A stretch of 64,000 nt of DNA from Symsagittifera roscoffensis (taxonomy: Eukaryota; Xenacoelomorpha; Acoela; Convolutidae), in contig NC_087068.1 of the NCBI RefSeq assembly GCF_963678635.1, positions 44,087,759 to 44,151,758 on the forward strand, written 5' to 3'. Positions 23,341 to 33,912 of this stretch are shown in pieces; the first letter of the stretch is position 1, and every line of letters begins with the position of its first letter. Position numbers and translations under genes: made by a program. The notes under the pieces are model-generated. The model was given only the letters and a program-made list of their open reading frames with translations, was not told the DNA's origin and searched no databases.

Positions 23341-23662
23341 GGATTTTCAAAAAATTTTCAAAATTTTGTCGACCTTTTTTTTAGGTCGACCAAATTGATT
23401 TTCGGAGCTCTCCTAAAGCAGTAAAAAGACGCTGTTTTGGCCAAATTCTCTGCGCTGCAGGCAAAATTTTGAAAAAAAAACTATCAAAAAAGCCGTTTTT
23501 GGGCACTTTTTGCAAAAATTTTACCAAAAAATCGCGTTTTTTCGGCACGCGCTCCCCCCTTAAAATAAGTATATATTGGCGCCCAAGGCACCTTTAGAAA
23601 AATTTTAGGGTCCGTCAGTCAAAATTGGATATCTGAAAATAGTTCAAAGGGGTCCGCCCCTG
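23341..23662. mobile_element. hAT-like MITE, 5' end deleted, duplicate of the 13,856 insertion
   Basis: The 3' end GTCCGCCCCTG and the flank AGGTCATA are kept, but the sequence begins abruptly at GGATTTTCAAAAA after GGAAAAC. About 141 bp present in copy 1 (13,758-13,898), including the 5' terminus and left target duplication, is missing. Confidence 0.85.
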
Positions 23663-23942
23663 AGGTCATATATAAAAAATACTTTATTATTTTTTAGGCT
23701 TCTATGTCAGACAATTGTAGTTAGTATTTATGGCAAATCGCCAAATAGGTTGGTCTATGATATCCTTGTTGCGTGATTTACAATTTTTTCGTTTGAACCA
23801 TGTGTGCTGTTGTGGATACAAAAAATCCAAATCGGTTATCTAAAAATTCTAGTGCTATTTCATCAAGAAAAGCAGAAAAAAAACTGCTTTAAGGAAAAAT
23901 TGAAAAACATGATACTTTTATACAATTATTTTAATTTCTGTC

Positions 23943-25098
23943 ATAAATCATAGAATTAATTGGCAAACCTTTTTGGCAACCCGGTGTTCCTGAAATACGA
24001 GCCTTGAGGGCAACTAAAACGCAGATATATTTCGAGAAACGAAAATTCTCAAAACAAAAAATGCCAAAAGAGGCAATTTGCTGCTAAGCAGAAAAAGAAA
24101 ATGAAAAATTCAATAGAACCATTCAAGATGAAAATTAGAATTTCAAGACAAAAGAAAAAACAAAGAGGTGATTGACTTTTTTCTGAAAACAATTAACACT
24201 TCATTGTCAAAACACGTGAAAAAGTCGGCCATTCTAATTTGAGTTGCGTACAATTTGTCATGTATGCAAGCATTTTTTCAATAATCGCCCATTTCCTCAA
24301 AGTTTCAAAGCTGTGCAATCAATCAAGGATATCAGTACAAAATTTTCAAGAAAAAAACCTACTTGAAAAAAATATCTGAAATTTTGAGAATCTTGCAACT
24401 CGTTCCATTGAAAAAACTATGTTGCTCCTGCTACGAAAAAGTATGTCCAAATTGCAAATTACTCATTTTTTAAATGATGTAGCGCGTAAAATTGCGTTAA
24501 CTAACCCTCCACAAACTTTAAAACCCTAGTTTTGACTTTTAACGTTAAGAGTCAATTGTTATCAGCTTCATTGAAATTGACCGATACATTATAATTTTTA
24601 CTGCAAAAAAAAGCAGAGACACTACATAGAAGAATCGGAAAAAGTATTAAATCTTCAAAAGTATCTGGTACAAAAATATAGGCCTAGAGAAAAAGGGACA
24701 CTATAAAACTGTAACAGTTTTGTACAATTTTGTTTTCAAAAAACTGGCAAACATTTTTTTGGAAAATTATGCTAGCTAAATTTTCCCGTTTTGGCAGACT
24801 TCAGATAAATTTTCGAAGCTATTTTTCTAGATTTTTTAATAATTGCGAATTATGAGCAAAAAATTCGACTCAAATATTTTTCTGAATTGAGCTGAAACTA
24901 ATTAGTTGATCCAATAGGAGTGTTGATAGATACAAAAGTAGTCATTTGATTTTTAAAATAGTGTGAGGCAATTAGCGATGGTACCAAATCGAAAATGTTC
25001 TAATTCGTCCCTTTAAAGCGTTACCATTCACAACGTTCACCATACATCTCTCGTCACATGTGTGGGAAATAAAACTACCTCAAGAAAACGATGAAACC
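23943..25098. other. ~1.15-kb segment present only in duplication copy 2
   Basis: Copy 1 reads ...TCTGTCGTTTTTCTTTTTCC; copy 2 has 1.15 kb between TCTGTC and GTTTTTCTTTTTCC. The segment has no terminal inverted repeats, no clear target duplication and no open frame of note. It may be an insertion here or a deletion from copy 1; the lack of hallmarks slightly favours deletion. Confidence 0.6.
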
Positions 25099-25690
25099 AG
25101 TTTTTCTTTTTCCTCAGTTCAAAGTTTTTTGTGCCAAAGTTTTCTTATGCCAAATTTTATGCTAAAAATTATTATATAAAACATAAAGTCGGTTGTGCGT
25201 TGATAAGAGCAGTTATGTGGCAATTGATAGCGAGTTATGCTCGTCATGCATTTTCTAAAGATCTTCAGCAAGTTTGACGTCACTTCAGTTTTGAGAAACT
25301 ATCAGCACCTGATAAACTTGCCAGAGCCCTTTTCACCCATTTTTGATCGATAAGTTGTACTTGCTGGCCTCTATCATGTCTTATCTCCACGATGTTTATC
25401 GTATAAAAATTTTAAACAGCAAAGCAGCAGATATCTGTTAGTGCAGTCCGAACATGAAGTTCTACGAAATTCTTGATGGATCAGACTAAGAAGATAAAGT
25501 TGAGCGAAATTTGAACTGTAAAATTAAGTTGATAAACTTGCTCATCAAAAATTACGGAAACGAATTGTTACCTGGGCAATTATTTGTTTCAATTTGATGA
25601 AAAGTACTTTTTACTAAGTCTTAGTTTTTATGATTTTTATACTGTTTGACAAAGCAAAATTAGCAAGTAAATACAAAACTTTTAATTAAT

Positions 25691-26110
25691 ATGGTTACTT
25701 GGTGCATACAAAACAGTTCCATACAAAACAATCCAATACAAAATAGTCGCAAAAATCATGTAGTGGAGGAAAAAACAGTCCAATACAAAACAGTCCGATT
25801 TAAGGTCGGCGATGGGCGCGCGCGCTTCTCGGCGATAACCGGCTGTAAACTTCGTATTAAGTCCTACCCTCTGTTGGCAAGCTCGCAACACGTTGGCGCG
25901 ACTGCGGTGGTCTTTATTTTGTTTATTATGCTTACCGAACAAAGGACAATTATCGGCCTGCCGGCTTGTTAAAACAATTATTAATTGGGACTGTTTTTCG
26001 GACTGTTTTGTATTGGACTGTTTTTTCGTTCATTTTCATACTTTTCCGGACTGTTTTGTATTGGACTGTTTTGTATGGGACTGTTTTGTACAGACACGGG
26101 TTACTTGATA
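25691..26110. mobile_element. ACAAAACAGTCC inverted-repeat element, duplicate
   Basis: Nearly identical to 15,101-15,521. Here the outer direct repeats are better preserved: GGTTACTTGGTGCATA on the left and GGTTACTTGATACATA on the right, 14 of 16 matching. It was carried by the segmental duplication. Confidence 0.75.
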
Positions 26111-28018
26111 CATAAGTTTTCTAATTTTGCTGCTAATTACAAAAATGAAATAAAGAACTGAACCAAAATGTTCATTTTGTGTGGTAATTCAGATTTAAAT
26201 TACAAAAAAGTAAGAAAAATTATTGTGTGTTCACGCGACATAATAACTTATTGATTTTACGCCTCTAGTTTTTTTGTGTCAAAAATTTAAGACCGCAAAA
26301 AGCTTACAAAATTAAAATTTTTGTCTAAAACTACGCAGAATAAAACTATTTTACAATGTTTTACGACTCTCTCAATTGTTGTGGTGACTTTTAAAAATCA
26401 CTAAGTTTTCGAAACAGTTTTTCACAATCGTATTTTGACAACAATTTTTCACAAAAGTTTTCCTCGACAACTGACGTAAAATCGCTCAACCTCAAATCAC
26501 ATTAAAAATAAAAAAGGATTCTGTGTTCGCTCTGATGTAAAAGAATAAGTTCATTCTTATTTATATTGCTTTGTTTTATCTGCATCAAAAATTGCGTGCG
26601 AGAAAAACAATCAAAGCTGGAATCAGAAACTAGAAAAAGATTTTTTAAAACTTGCTCAATATTTTTATTGTTTGCGAGCTGTTTTTTTTAAATAAAATTA
26701 ATCCACCAATACCACAAAATTGGTATAATAATTTGAACTTGAAGATCTGCGACAAATGTTTTTGAACGTGTTAAAAGAATACAAAAAGATTTTACGAGAT
26801 CTCCAAAAACTTATGACTATTTGTGCTACAATTTTTTGAGTATAATCAAAACAATACTTCTTTAAGTGCTTACCAAGGTAAGGTTCATTCTCAAAAAAAG
26901 TTATTTTAAGATAAATTAATGTTAAAGTTTTGTATGCTATATAGAACATATAAATTTCTATTTCTAGTTCGAAGAAAAGTTTTCATAATACGACTTTTAA
27001 ATTTGATATATGGGGGCTTGGTCTCCATACAAAAAGAATTAGATAGCCAACCTTTTACCCGAAATTACAAAACAGTTGGATTTTCTGATTACATATAATT
27101 GAATTTAACTTTTTGATTTTCTACAATTTCTATCAAAATTTTTCCTATTGGAGAATAAAAAAAAACGTTTATGATTTTAGCCGAAATATTTCGATTAGTA
27201 TTATATTGAATAAATTCTGGCAGCTATGTTGAAAAAGGAAGAACTATTACGCACAAGACATCATTTCTTCAATTGGTAGAAGCCTATTGTGTGTTCAAAA
27301 ACGTTTTGGATTGACGTTTTGCATTTGGATGGCTCAAAAACGTTTTGAATTGAAAATTTCAGATTGTAATTTTAAACATGAACAAAAAAACTTTGTTCTA
27401 TATATTTTTTTATAGTTTTTATGACTTGAATAAGTGAAGAAACAAAAAAAATTGACACAATTAATTTCGACGTGTTGAATATTTGTCGCAAAAAAACCGT
27501 CGAATTCAAAAGTCTTTTTAAAAATTGCTGTCGGGAATACATACAGTAAATTAATTGCGTTTGAAGCTAAACGCTAGATAAAGTGAGCGAATCTTTTTTA
27601 GTTAAAAATTAATACAACGGCTTCGTTTTTAAACTTAGTGATTTAGCAAGTCTAAAATTTCTTGCAGATTACAAAAAAGTCATTTACCAGAGAATCGCTT
27701 GTGAGAAGACGCAAAGAACTTACCGATAATACTTTTTTTTTAAATATAGCACTCATTTAATCCAATATATTTTTTTGCTTGATAATATCCATATGGAATC
27801 AAATTCAGCAAGAATATATGAACTTAACTAGCAGCAGTTTCATGTATGAAGCAGAAATCAATAAATTCAAATTATGCGTATTGTTTATTTTTAATGAACA
27901 TTGATTTGTGATAATCTATTAAAAAGTGACATAGAAACTATTTGAAATTATTTGAAGGTCAATTTAGTCAATTTTTGTCCTTTATCCTTACATTTGGAGT
28001 TTGATTCAATACAATTTA
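26111..28018. other. AT-rich DNA in duplication copy 2, no gene seen
   Basis: Counterpart of 15,522-17,396. A ~27-bp extra stretch near 27,527 lies between two ATTGC words. No domain or RNA gene was recognised. Confidence 0.5.
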
Positions 28019-28303
28019 AACTTGCAAAACGTTCAATAATGCCATTGTCTTTTCCTATTTTTTGGTACAAAACATCGGTTGAAGGAAACAATAAAATAGT
28101 TTCTCCCTATTCAAGTTTCTTTTTGAGACACCAGAACGCATATGCGAGGTTATCTGCAAATTAATATCAAGAATCGCGACAATGAAAGTACAATGGTTGC
28201 CACATTACCTGACGTCAATTTAAAGCAAAAAAAATCTGGAGTTGTGGGTGATAGAAATAAATACTACGACCTTGACAAAACATCAACCCTGACAAAATGC
28301 AGT

Positions 28304-31300
28304 TCACTTGAGGTCTGGCTCGAACACAGTAGTAATTTTGTTTGCACTATTTATCAGTTTTTCATTGTCACACGCTGACACATACGCGTCCATCATCATT
28401 ATTCCTTTGTGCTGCTGAAGTAATTTCGCCTCAATGTTGTTGACCTTCTTTAAGTCTGGCTTTGGAACACGTGACAAAACAAAAGCCATATCGTCTGCTT
28501 TCCCAATTGCTCCTTTGCAAATTTGACATGAATAAACCAAGACAAATTCTTGGTCCACGTGAAGTATGTAAAAGTTCGCTCGCTTTATGGTGTGAATGGT
28601 TTTTTGGTCATGCTGTGAATTGAGATAGCAAAATGGAGGTATGCACCAAAATCGTTCAGTCGTTTGGTAAAATGAGCCCAAATTTGTTCTGTCGTTTGTC
28701 GGTTTGTAGAGTTTGAACATCTCTGATTTGCATTTTGTAGATGTGATGTATGACTTGTGACAGGTAGTCACTGTCATGTTGAAGTGCCAACCTGTCAATT
28801 AAAACAGTGATTAAGCTTTGAAAAGTCATTTTTTTGAAAAGATGATTTTATGCAATGTTTAACACCGCTCACAATATTAATTTACTGCTAAATACTGTCG
28901 GACATCATCAAATATTACAAAAACTAAAAATTCATGAATATAATCATAACAATTTGTTTTTAGACCAATTATACACAAAATTGAGTTCATTAACTTATGA
29001 TTTATAAATTTTTAATCTGAATAAAGAGTTTAATTTAATGTTGCATCATTAGCTGTCATTTTTTTGAGAACACGTACTGTGTTCAGCTCTGAGTTGAGTC
29101 ACATTGCCCAAAGTATTCGATTTTTATTCGAGCTTCTTAAGGTTTAATATGTTTAAGTTATTCGATATTTTTAGCTTATTCTATTGACATAGAATAGTGA
29201 TCGTGGCCCCGCACCGAGCTCCCATGAATCCTAATCGATCATATTGTCATTATATAGACAGTGTCTACAAAATTATAAAATAATCGATTATAATCCTTTA
29301 AAAATCGATTATATTGATACTATTTTTCGAAGCAATAAAATCCATTATAGTCAATTATAATCGATTATAATTGATTTTTTTTTCTCTACAAAATTTAATT
29401 GAGTTATGATCCATTAAAACCAACATTTAACATTTTTTATCTTTTATATATGCATGTTTTAGGAAAATTTTGTTATTTTACATCTTTAAACTTGCTTTTT
29501 TTCTTCCAGACATATATATAATTAAAAATAGAATCGCCAAATTAGCGAACAAAAATGGATTATAATTGATTTTCTTGACAAAATAATCGATTTCAGTGAC
29601 AAAAATAATGGATTTTAATCGAATATAATGGCAATATAATCGATTTCGTGGTCTGAATTTTACATCCGTAATGGATTATTATAGATTATTTTTGTCTCGG
29701 GAATCCATTATAATCGATCAGAATCCATGGGCGCTCGGTGCGGGGGATCATCGTAAGCAGTTTGTTGCAGCAATTTTAAATTATTCTACGAAACTGTAGG
29801 CTTCCAGTTTCTGTAAAAAAATAAACGTCTTCTAGACATAACATTACATTTATACTGCAATGTGAGTTTCAATATTGGTGGATTAGTCAGAAGTTGCTTC
29901 AAAGACAAGCACGGTAGTCGAGACATTCAAGTCTTTGTACTGATACGAGCAATTAAAAAATATTATCCCTGCAATCATTTTAGCAGAGTTTTGGGCGTTT
30001 GAAAATCGCCATTGTTGGCAATTTATGATAATTAATCAGCGATACAGCTCGTCCTATTAAAATCAAAGCGTAGATTTAATCTGTTACAGACAATGTTCCA
30101 AACTGAATTGAGGCAGTCTGTTTAGTCTTACAATTACGTTACTTTGTACTTTCATTACAAGTGGGGGGTGGGGGTTTGAAAGTGTGGGGTTGCAAAATAA
30201 AAATAAAACAATTTTTCATTTGTTTTCACTGTTTTTTTTTTCATTTGCTTTTGGAAATTCATTCAATTTTTGTTTAAAAAAATATTTTTTCAGATAAAAT
30301 AAAAACTAGTGAAAGATTTCATGATTTTTTCTCAATATGAGTAGTATTTTGCCGCTTGGTCGATCAGTCACAGTGTTCTAACCGTACATGGTGGTTTTCT
30401 ACTGTTCTCGCTGCACTCTAAATAATATGCAAGTGCCTTTTTTACTTTACTGCTATATTTGATGGCTGCTTTCAGCCGAACAGGCTTAAGAGTTTTTGGA
30501 AACGCAAATAGGTAAAAAATTGAGGGCGAAAAATAATTTGACGGTGTCGAAAGTGTGTAAAAAAAATTCTGCGCTGACTCAATACCGTACATCAAATACC
30601 CCAAAAACTAAATTTTTGCACACTTGACCAAAAAATTTCAGCTCAAAAAACTTTGTCAAGGCAGGTTCTTTTTATTAATTCAGTAGAGCTTGGAAAAGAA
30701 TTAGAAACAATCCTAACAAAGGTTGACATTTTTTTGATATTTTTTGGAAAAAAATGGATCCACTTCTGTCTCTGAACTGTTTGCATTGATCTGTGAGTGT
30801 ACCTACCAGTATGGTCGTTATGAGCTGCCATGTCCACTACCCTACAGCTCGGTTAGGGTACGAATAATCGATAGACCTCCTCACCATATACCATCTACAT
30901 ATGCACAAGACAGGGAAAACAAATCCAAAAAGAGCTTGCTAACAAAAAAACAAGCTTGAACACTCAAAACAAAAAACTACACATTTTAGTTTGTTATGTG
31001 ATTTTTTGTCGAGAATAAGTTGGTTGCATGAAGATTGGCTGGCCGACAATACGTAACGAGCGCCAATTCGTAGAATGCGACACTTCGTTACGAGCGATGT
31101 TCTTAAAAAGGCATTTTAAGGAGGGAAAAAATAACCTGCTGCGCTCCGGTGCGCTCACATTCGATACGATAGGTAAATTGCGCGTGAGCTAATGCTTTCT
31201 GCTCAACCCAATGTATCTTATGTTTGCTTGTTTAGAATGGTCGCCCATTAAGACATACTAAGTGAGTTTAGGTCAAAAAGTCCAAGTTTCTAAAAGCATC

Positions 31301-31537
31301 CAAAAATTGAACGTATGTCAAAAAAAATTAATTGTCTTGATATTTAGCTGATTTCGATATGATTCATCTCAAATTGATTTTTATTGAAAACCTTGTTTTC
31401 CTGAGATAAACTCACCTGCCTTTCAATAAGTGTTCAGTAACATGAACCGGTTTCACATTGGGGCATCTGGATATGAGTTGAGAAGTAATTTCGAAAACAC
31501 TATGAAAACTTAGAAGAATCAGTAGTGCAACTTTCAT
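28304..31537 (-). pseudogene. ApoD-like secreted lipocalin, copy A, exon 2 broken
   Basis: Exon 1 (31,416-31,537; 40 codons plus 2 bases, donor CAG/GTGAG) gives a hydrophobic signal peptide (MKVALLILLSF) and RCPNVKPVHVTEHLLKG. Exon 2 (30,807-30,894; acceptor TATGTAG, donor CTG/GTAGGT) begins R-WYMVRRSIDYSYPNR but is 88 bp instead of 125: a 37-bp deletion removes the two-cysteine segment, shifts the frame and creates a TAG. Exon 3 (28,304-28,791) is fully open, with CHKSY, LVYSC and FVLSRVPKPD lipocalin features. Skipping exon 2 would not restore frame, because exon 1 ends in phase 2 and exon 3 starts in phase 1. Intron 2 is ~2 kb and contains a MITE. The intact exon 3 suggests a recent loss. 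Lipocalins are extracellular beta-barrel carriers of small hydrophobic ligands. Confidence 0.85.
29207..29745. mobile_element. CCCCGCACCGAG MITE inside lipocalin A intron 2, duplicate
   Basis: Same insertion as 19,513-20,101 but ~50 bp shorter in the ATCGATTATAATGG array. Left flank GATCGTGG and right flank GATCATCG match at six of eight bases, the best view of a possible 8-bp target duplication for this family. Confidence 0.82.
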
Positions 31538-32653
31538 TTTGAAAACAGCTGAGAGTTTAGCGATTTATTTTCCAGTTTACCAAATAAATATTAGAAATTT
31601 AGACAAATTGATTGACATTTTGGCGTTAAGTTTCAAAGCAACTGATTTGCGCTGCCCTTCACAAATAACCAATGAGAAACAAAATGTCATTGAAACTGCA
31701 AACTTAGCCCCATGCCTATATACGGATAATTTGTTGGAGGAAATTGGTTGCATTGTACAAATTTACCAGTAAAGTCAAGAAAAGTTCGAGTTGTTGAGAA
31801 TATGAACGACTGGCCTCAAAAAACAGAACAGTTTTGTTTGTACGGTGCGAAAGCTTTTTAGTTTGAAGTTTGGCCTGTTGAAAGCGCGCAATTTACCATT
31901 TCTAAAATAAGATAGTGTAGAAAATTGTCATTTAAAATTCAAAATCAGTCTGGAGAAAAATTAGCCCAAAGCATTGAAAATTTAAATTTTTCATCAAAAT
32001 TAGGAAATTAATTTTTATCAATCGCAAACCACTAGCCTAATTTTAACTTTCAAAGACAAGAAACGATAAAAACTATATGCAAAAAAGTGGAAAAAAAACT
32101 ATTTCCATAGTTTTGACGCATTGTTCGTTCCAATGTTTCTCTGTATCATTGTATGCAATAAGTTAACATCAAATTTGTAAGAATAACAAACTTAAAAAAA
32201 TATCTTAATTTTTACATCTGACAATTATCCATAACCAGAAGAATATGATTATTAACAATTGTGGTCTCAAACTTTCCGATAAATTGTTAATTTTAACTCT
32301 AATAAAACGCCTTCATTCTGTCTTTGAACTTTTTTCTACTTTCATTTCGATCGCCGAATTGCAGATTGAAACTCTTCATATACTTCATACTCAAGTATTT
32401 GCTTGACGGAAAACCAGCTATCAAAAAATTGAACAGTATACAATAGTGAAGTTGATTAAGCCTTGATTCTAGTAGCAATCCGGAATCTTGAAGCCAAAAA
32501 TTTTCCTAATTTTCAGAAAAATAGTATAGAAACTCTGCAGCTGGTAGTGAAAATTGAAGCAAAGGAGAATAAAGTGAGTTCAATTCTTTAGTGCCCTGGA
32601 ATCAGAAGATTGAATAACGAGTTGTTTTTTTGCTAAGAAGCTCCATTTGTACG
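31538..32653. other. 5' flank of lipocalin A and intergenic DNA
   Basis: 31,538-31,790 aligns loosely with 42,529-42,740 upstream of lipocalin C (shared words such as GTTAAGTT, CTGATTTGC and TTATTGAAACTG/TCATTGAAACTG), so promoter DNA was duplicated with exon 1. A plus-strand frame at 31,539-31,772 is antisense to this flank and not supported. The remainder shows nothing specific. Confidence 0.5.
31583..31591 (-). promoter_or_regulatory. Possible TATA-like box upstream of lipocalin A
   Basis: ATATTTATT on the minus strand lies ~50 bp before the exon-1 ATG. The same word lies before lipocalin C (42,598-42,606), in a flank that is otherwise diverged. The call rests on this conservation and position only. 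Confidence 0.3.
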
Positions 32654-33354
32654 AACTAGTAAAAACAGTTTCCAAAATTTTTGATATGAAATTGCTATTG
32701 TACTGAAAGAAAAAAAAATTACCTTGATATGTACACACAAATCAACTCAAATGAGTCAGTTGTTGTTAGGCAACGAAAATTTTTAAACATAACTCAAAGT
32801 GATAACCTTTTTTTTCTTAAAAAATCAAAAGAGTTCTCCAGCAAGTTAATACATTCAATCGCATTTTTTACTACTTAGTTTTGGATAACAAAGCGATCTT
32901 ATGATTTTTTTCAATTTGATAGCAAGATCCAAGTTTTTTTCCCAAAAAGTTTCTGTTTTTTGTTTTCGGGCAGTAGCAGGCAGTAAAAAGGTTGTATTGT
33001 TTTTTTTAATAACTACCCACAAACTTTTGAATTAACTACCCACAACAAAACTGCCAGAAATTATTTTACTTTGATTCTAGTTAATAATCTTTTGTTTTCA
33101 TGCTCTTTTGTGTTCTGTTTTCTGAGGCACCTCTTCGAGCAGACATTCTTCACAACGGGTTATGCAACGACTTGATTTTGTCTTCTGCTGCGCTTTTTTC
33201 GTTTTTATGAGTTTTACCGTGAAATATAACACGTCTTTTGACTATTTCTTTTAAAAAGCATGCAATGTCTCGAAGCTTTGGAACTTAATCTGTCAGTTTT
33301 TGTATGATTTTAGGCCGCAAACTTTCACGAAAATAAAACCAAACAATATCTTAT

Positions 33355-33600
33355 ATGGTTCGCAGTAAACGTATTATCATATTGAGCGAATGGATTATAT
33401 TTTCCGATGTTTTATTACACGGATTAGCCAAATCGAAGATAATACAGAGTGCAACACAATTTTTTAAGGAAACGTTTGATACAGTACTGATTGCTTTTGC
33501 AGATGAACAGCCCATTTGGTTGGAATGTTTGAACTGTGAAAACTATCAACCAAGCATCTGCCTTCCTTTATCAGCGGAGCCTGGTGCATTACAGTCGTAG
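33355..33600 (+). CDS. Hypothetical 81-aa open frame, weakly supported
   Basis: An uninterrupted frame from ATG to TAG with a mixed composition (hydrophobic start, then FFKETFDTVLIAFADEQPIW and a Cys-x2-Cys-like CLNCENY). I do not recognise it. The duplicate at 38,137-38,382 is identical, but the whole duplication is nearly identical, so this says nothing about selection. It could be one exon of an unknown gene or chance. Confidence 0.15.
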   Translation: MVRSKRIIILSEWIIFSDVLLHGLAKSKIIQSATQFFKETFDTVLIAFADEQPIWLECLNCENYQPSICLPLSAEPGALQS

Positions 33601-33714
33601 TGATGTTTCGTTAACTCCGTCGCGAAAAAAGGACAGAAAACTGAAAGACGAGAAATTGTAGTTTGTTCCAATGAAAAATTAAATTATGCTGTTGGCAATA
33701 GATGTCAAAAGCTT

Positions 33715-33912
33715 CCCGCACTGAAGTTTCTTGGATAGAAATTGATTATAATGGGTTTTTGTTCAGTAAAATGTTGTCTATATAAACGATTATTCTGGTA
33801 AACTTAGACAACGTAATGGATTTTTAATCCATTTTAATCGAATATTTCCGAAAAAAGGAAATCCATTAAAATCCATTTTAATCGATTATTATCCATGAAA
33901 TTTCAGTGCGGG
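33715..33912. mobile_element. Short CCCGCACTGA-terminated MITE
   Basis: Ends CCCGCACTGAAGTTTCTTGG and, reversed, CCCGCACTGAAATTTCATGG; the interior holds ATGGATTTTTAATCCATTTTAATCG words. It is a relative of the 19,513 and 29,207 elements in both termini and interior, but only ~200 bp. The duplicate is at 38,497-38,694. Confidence 0.7.

Larger units (their letters stand above)
21478..30787. repeat. Segmental duplication of ~9.5 kb, copy 2
   Basis: Head-to-tail copy of 11,860-21,477. It lacks the 925-bp CCCGGG element, a 141-bp segment around 23,340 that carries the start of a MITE, and the 365-bp stretch. It has an extra ~1.15 kb at about 23,943-25,098. At its right end it continues without break into exons 2 and 1 of lipocalin copy A, so this is the parental arrangement for the lipocalin side. 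No further gene is recognised between the listed features. Confidence 0.92.
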
